Origin: Centropus unirufus
Lineage: Eukaryota > Chordata > Aves > Cuculiformes > Centropidae
Direction of reading: 5' to 3'
DNA length: 64,000 nt
Assembly (NCBI GenBank): GCA_013397695.1
Contig: VYZI01000087.1
Span: 152,246-216,245 of the forward strand
Program-made: the position numbers and the translations under genes
The notes under the pieces: generated by a model
Seen by the model: the letters and a program-made list of their open reading frames with translations, nothing else
What the model was told of the DNA's origin: nothing
The model's database searches: none
Shown here: positions 61,370-64,000 of the stretch, one piece after another
Layout: each line of letters opens with the position of its first letter
How positions within the stretch are numbered: the stretch's first letter is position 1

Positions 61370-61400
61370 GTTTTCATTTGCATCAAAGCTTTGTTCTGCT
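61370..61400. promoter_or_regulatory. POU octamer abutting a 10-bp palindrome
   Basis: ATTTGCAT (61376-61383) is directly followed by the perfect palindrome CAAAGCTTTG (61384-61393), whose halves are SOX/TCF-like CTTTG words. Read on the minus strand it is CTTTG next to ATGCAAAT. That resembles the known SOX-OCT composite but is about two bases shorter than the canonical spacing, so it may not work as one. Confidence 0.3.
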
Positions 61401-64000
61401 CTCATTTGGGCTGCCTCCAGAGACCAAACAACATCACAGACTACTCCCAGCATATCCTCCAAAGAAATAGGCCAAATTCAGAGCTGCAAGTTGGCTCCAA
61501 CATGTAAGCCCTTGCAATATGGATCCTGGATCACTGCTCAGGTTGAACCTGACAGTGGTTTGTGGACAGACAATGGAGATTTCCACAGAGTAATCCATGG
61601 TGATTTAAAATGAAAACCAGTTGGATTTGGTATAATCTAGGTGGGTAAGGCATACTTTTATTAAGTTGGAAACTACCCCTGCTTTAAGACCTTTCATCTT
61701 GTTATTCAGAAGTTGGTTGAAATTTTATGTCCTTGGGTTACGTCCTTCCATACGTGTGTCTCTTACCCCAGCCTGATTTAATATTTTTATTATTCTTTTG
61801 GAAATTTCAATCCTAATAACTCAGGAAACGGGTCTTCAAACTCACCTTCAAAAACTATGGCTAGCTTTTCTGCATGAAATCCTGGCACTGCCGCACTGTG
61901 GAAATGATCAGGAATTTGGCAGGCACTGGTCTTCCTAGCGGCTGTTTGCCCTTTTCCTGTCCCTGCTGAGAGCTGCCCCAGCAGAACAAGGCGATAAGCA
62001 GTTGAAAAATTGTGTTTTGCGTGGGAGATCTGCTAGGATTTGACAGCTAACTTCCCTGGAAATATTGGTTTGTGCTGGGTGTGCTCCAGCCGGAGTTGCA
62101 GGAGATTGAATGGGACTTTTCAAGTGCCTGAGGACATGGGCATGAGAGCCAAGAGCAAGGACAGTGTTTCTTGGCCCTTGTTTGGCCTCAAGCACCTGGG
62201 TAGAGGGGATCGTCAAAGGTGTAAGAAAAAGGAGTAACATTAGAAGACGACACAGGGAAGAGAGAAAATTGGTAGATAAAAACCGAATGAAAAAAATAGG
62301 GGGTTAAATTCAATTGCAGACTGAAGAAGAGATGAGATATTGGGTGAGAACAGCCAACACTAAAAAGATAAAAAACCCACAGGGCTGGGAAGAGGTTTCT
62401 GCTCTGAGGTCCCAATGTGGTTTGCAGGACAACTCTTCAAGGCAAAATTCATCAACAAACATCGCACTGCGGGCAGAGTTGTGTCCTGTCCTGCTCTAGC
62501 GCCACAGCCACTAGTGCGCTGTGTGACTATCATACAGAATCCCTCAGGGTCACTGCTGACCAGTCCCAGCTACTGAGGGGGGCATCCATGCATGTGGACA
62601 TTTCTCACGTTTGTTGCTGCATGGTAAGGGGTTTGGTACCTGGAGTCTGATTCTCGAACTGGTGTTGTTGGTTGATTCTGAGTGCGTACTGGGAGATGAG
62701 AAATCGCATTTCCAATGTGGACATCTCTGTCCTGCCTTCATCTTAGCAGGAATGTGGCTATGGAGTTGCTCATTGCACCATTCTTGGTGCTGCTCAGATT
62801 GTGGGCTTGCAGTGATTAGCAATGAATGCTGCTTTTACATTTATCTGATGCACAGAGACATCTGTTTATCATATGTTGCACGACTGATAAGTAAATTTTT
62901 TCTTTGTCCCAAGGCCCGATTAAAGATTCCAATTAATGTAACTTGCTGGAAGGTCCTGTAACACAGCTTTTAAATCAATGTCATGTAAACTTTACTGGGT
63001 TAATCCTGTACATCTGAATTCAGCTAAAAACCAATGCTGCAAGGTCAGGCTGTACAAATTGATGGATTTTTATCCCTTTAACCTTAGAAGTGTTGCAGAG
63101 AGGGTAATAGCATCAAGACTTGCTTCTTCTAATTGCTCCTTTTTCCTACATAAAAAAGCCAGCAGATATTTTTGCTTTTCCTGATATGCACATACATGTA
63201 ATATATATACACGTGTGTATATGATATATATATTTTTAATGAGAAGTATTTAAATCGGCAAAACACTACAAAAAGTTGTTGCTGCTTTTCATGTGTATCT
63301 TATTTTTCATTTTTCTTGTGCATTTGTTTGATAAGGAAGAAAAGGATTCTGGTGTTATAGATTGGTAAGAAAATGAAGAATAGCTTCATTTGAAATGAAA
63401 TGAAAAACTCCTGCTTTTTCATTTATTTTGATAACACATTAAATAGTTCTAAAAAAATCCATCTCTTTAAAGACATCTCAGGGCATTTTGTAGCTGAAGA
63501 AGACATGAATATTGTAGCAGCACATTAGCATGAACTTGCAGAAAAAGGCTTTTCTTGTTTTCTAGGGGGTGATTTTTGCAGTGTCTCTGTGACTCAGAGT
63601 TAACAATCTCTTATCAAATCTCTTTAGTGCCTTTGCACTATCATTAATACATATAAACAAAAGATATGAAAGCTAATTCTGTGGATAACTTTCTGCAGGA
63701 AAATGCAGCCTGTAAAACAATTTGTGGCAGAAGATCATCTTTAACAACTTTAAGCTAAGGAGTCAATTTTATTTATGGAATTCAGCACTGCAGGCATTCT
63801 CATTTCTTTGTTTAGCAATATTTTGTGTTTCCCATATCCTATTACTTAGTTTTGTTCAAGCATAAATGTTGGCTAATTGTAAAGACCTGCTGGAGGCATT
63901 TTGGCTTTTGGCTTGAAATCCTGTGGTTTTATTTTCTCTCCTTAAACCTGAGAACTTCTCTGTGATGATAAATGTGAGTTAATACTAACTGGAACATTGC
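61401..64000. other. Unique AT-rich non-coding DNA
   Basis: No gene recognised. The last kilobase is strongly AT-rich. A near-alternating purine-pyrimidine tract at 63.19-63.23 kb is listed separately. The 116-codon plus frame at 62611-62961 has no domain. Confidence 0.55.
63190..63233. repeat. Near-alternating purine-pyrimidine (TA/TG) tract
   Basis: About 44 bp of mostly alternating purine and pyrimidine, with TA and TG/CA steps around a central ACACGTGT palindrome. A degenerate dinucleotide repeat with potential for Z-DNA or cruciform extrusion. Confidence 0.75.

Noticed and set aside
1..64000. CRISPR arrays, operons, phage or bacterial defence genes
   Set aside because: The sequence is vertebrate nuclear DNA. 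No regularly spaced repeats with unique spacers and no prokaryotic gene organisation were seen.

Overview
This window looks like non-coding bird (or at least archosaur/turtle-lineage) nuclear DNA. The clearest marker is a 5'-truncated CR1 non-LTR retrotransposon at about 19,008-19,497. It carries the end of the CR1 ORF2 reading frame and finishes in the diagnostic short tandem ATTCTATG terminus. Few other repeats are recognisable, I saw no SINEs or L1-type elements, there is no CpG island, and base composition is moderately AT-rich. That fits a compact bird genome better than a mammal, turtle or crocodile. A 180-base run of N at 26,151-26,330 marks an assembly gap.

I could not support a single protein-coding gene, tRNA, rRNA or known microRNA. 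Open frames of 60-192 codons occur on both strands, but they overlap one another in several frames, show no recognisable domain, and are what chance gives in 64 kb. The window is therefore most likely intergenic desert or the inside of a very large intron.

Layout. 1-5.6 kb: unique non-coding DNA with a 38-bp tandem duplication. 5.6-6.06 kb: a degenerate GGTGCTG-core minisatellite. 6-19 kb: unique DNA with microsatellites and several CpG-retaining, motif-dense islands (9.4, 15.7, 16.6 kb) that resemble conserved non-coding elements. 19.0-19.5 kb: the CR1 copy. 19.5-39.2 kb: unique DNA, an AT-rich tract at 32 kb and a motif-dense island at 34.1 kb. About 39.27-39.64 kb: a much older probable CR1 fragment. 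42.4-47.4 kb: the densest group of regulatory-looking sequence, with an 18-bp perfect palindrome, paired TAATTA sites, paired POU octamers, and FOX/HNF1-type words. 47.4-64 kb: mostly AT-rich unique DNA with an AT palindrome (58.5 kb), an inverted bicoid-type homeodomain pair (60.2 kb), and an octamer abutting a palindrome (61.4 kb).

No operon-like or defence-like system is present. If there is biology here, it is most likely developmental enhancer-type non-coding DNA. The motif-based calls are inference from reading; an alignment across birds would settle them.
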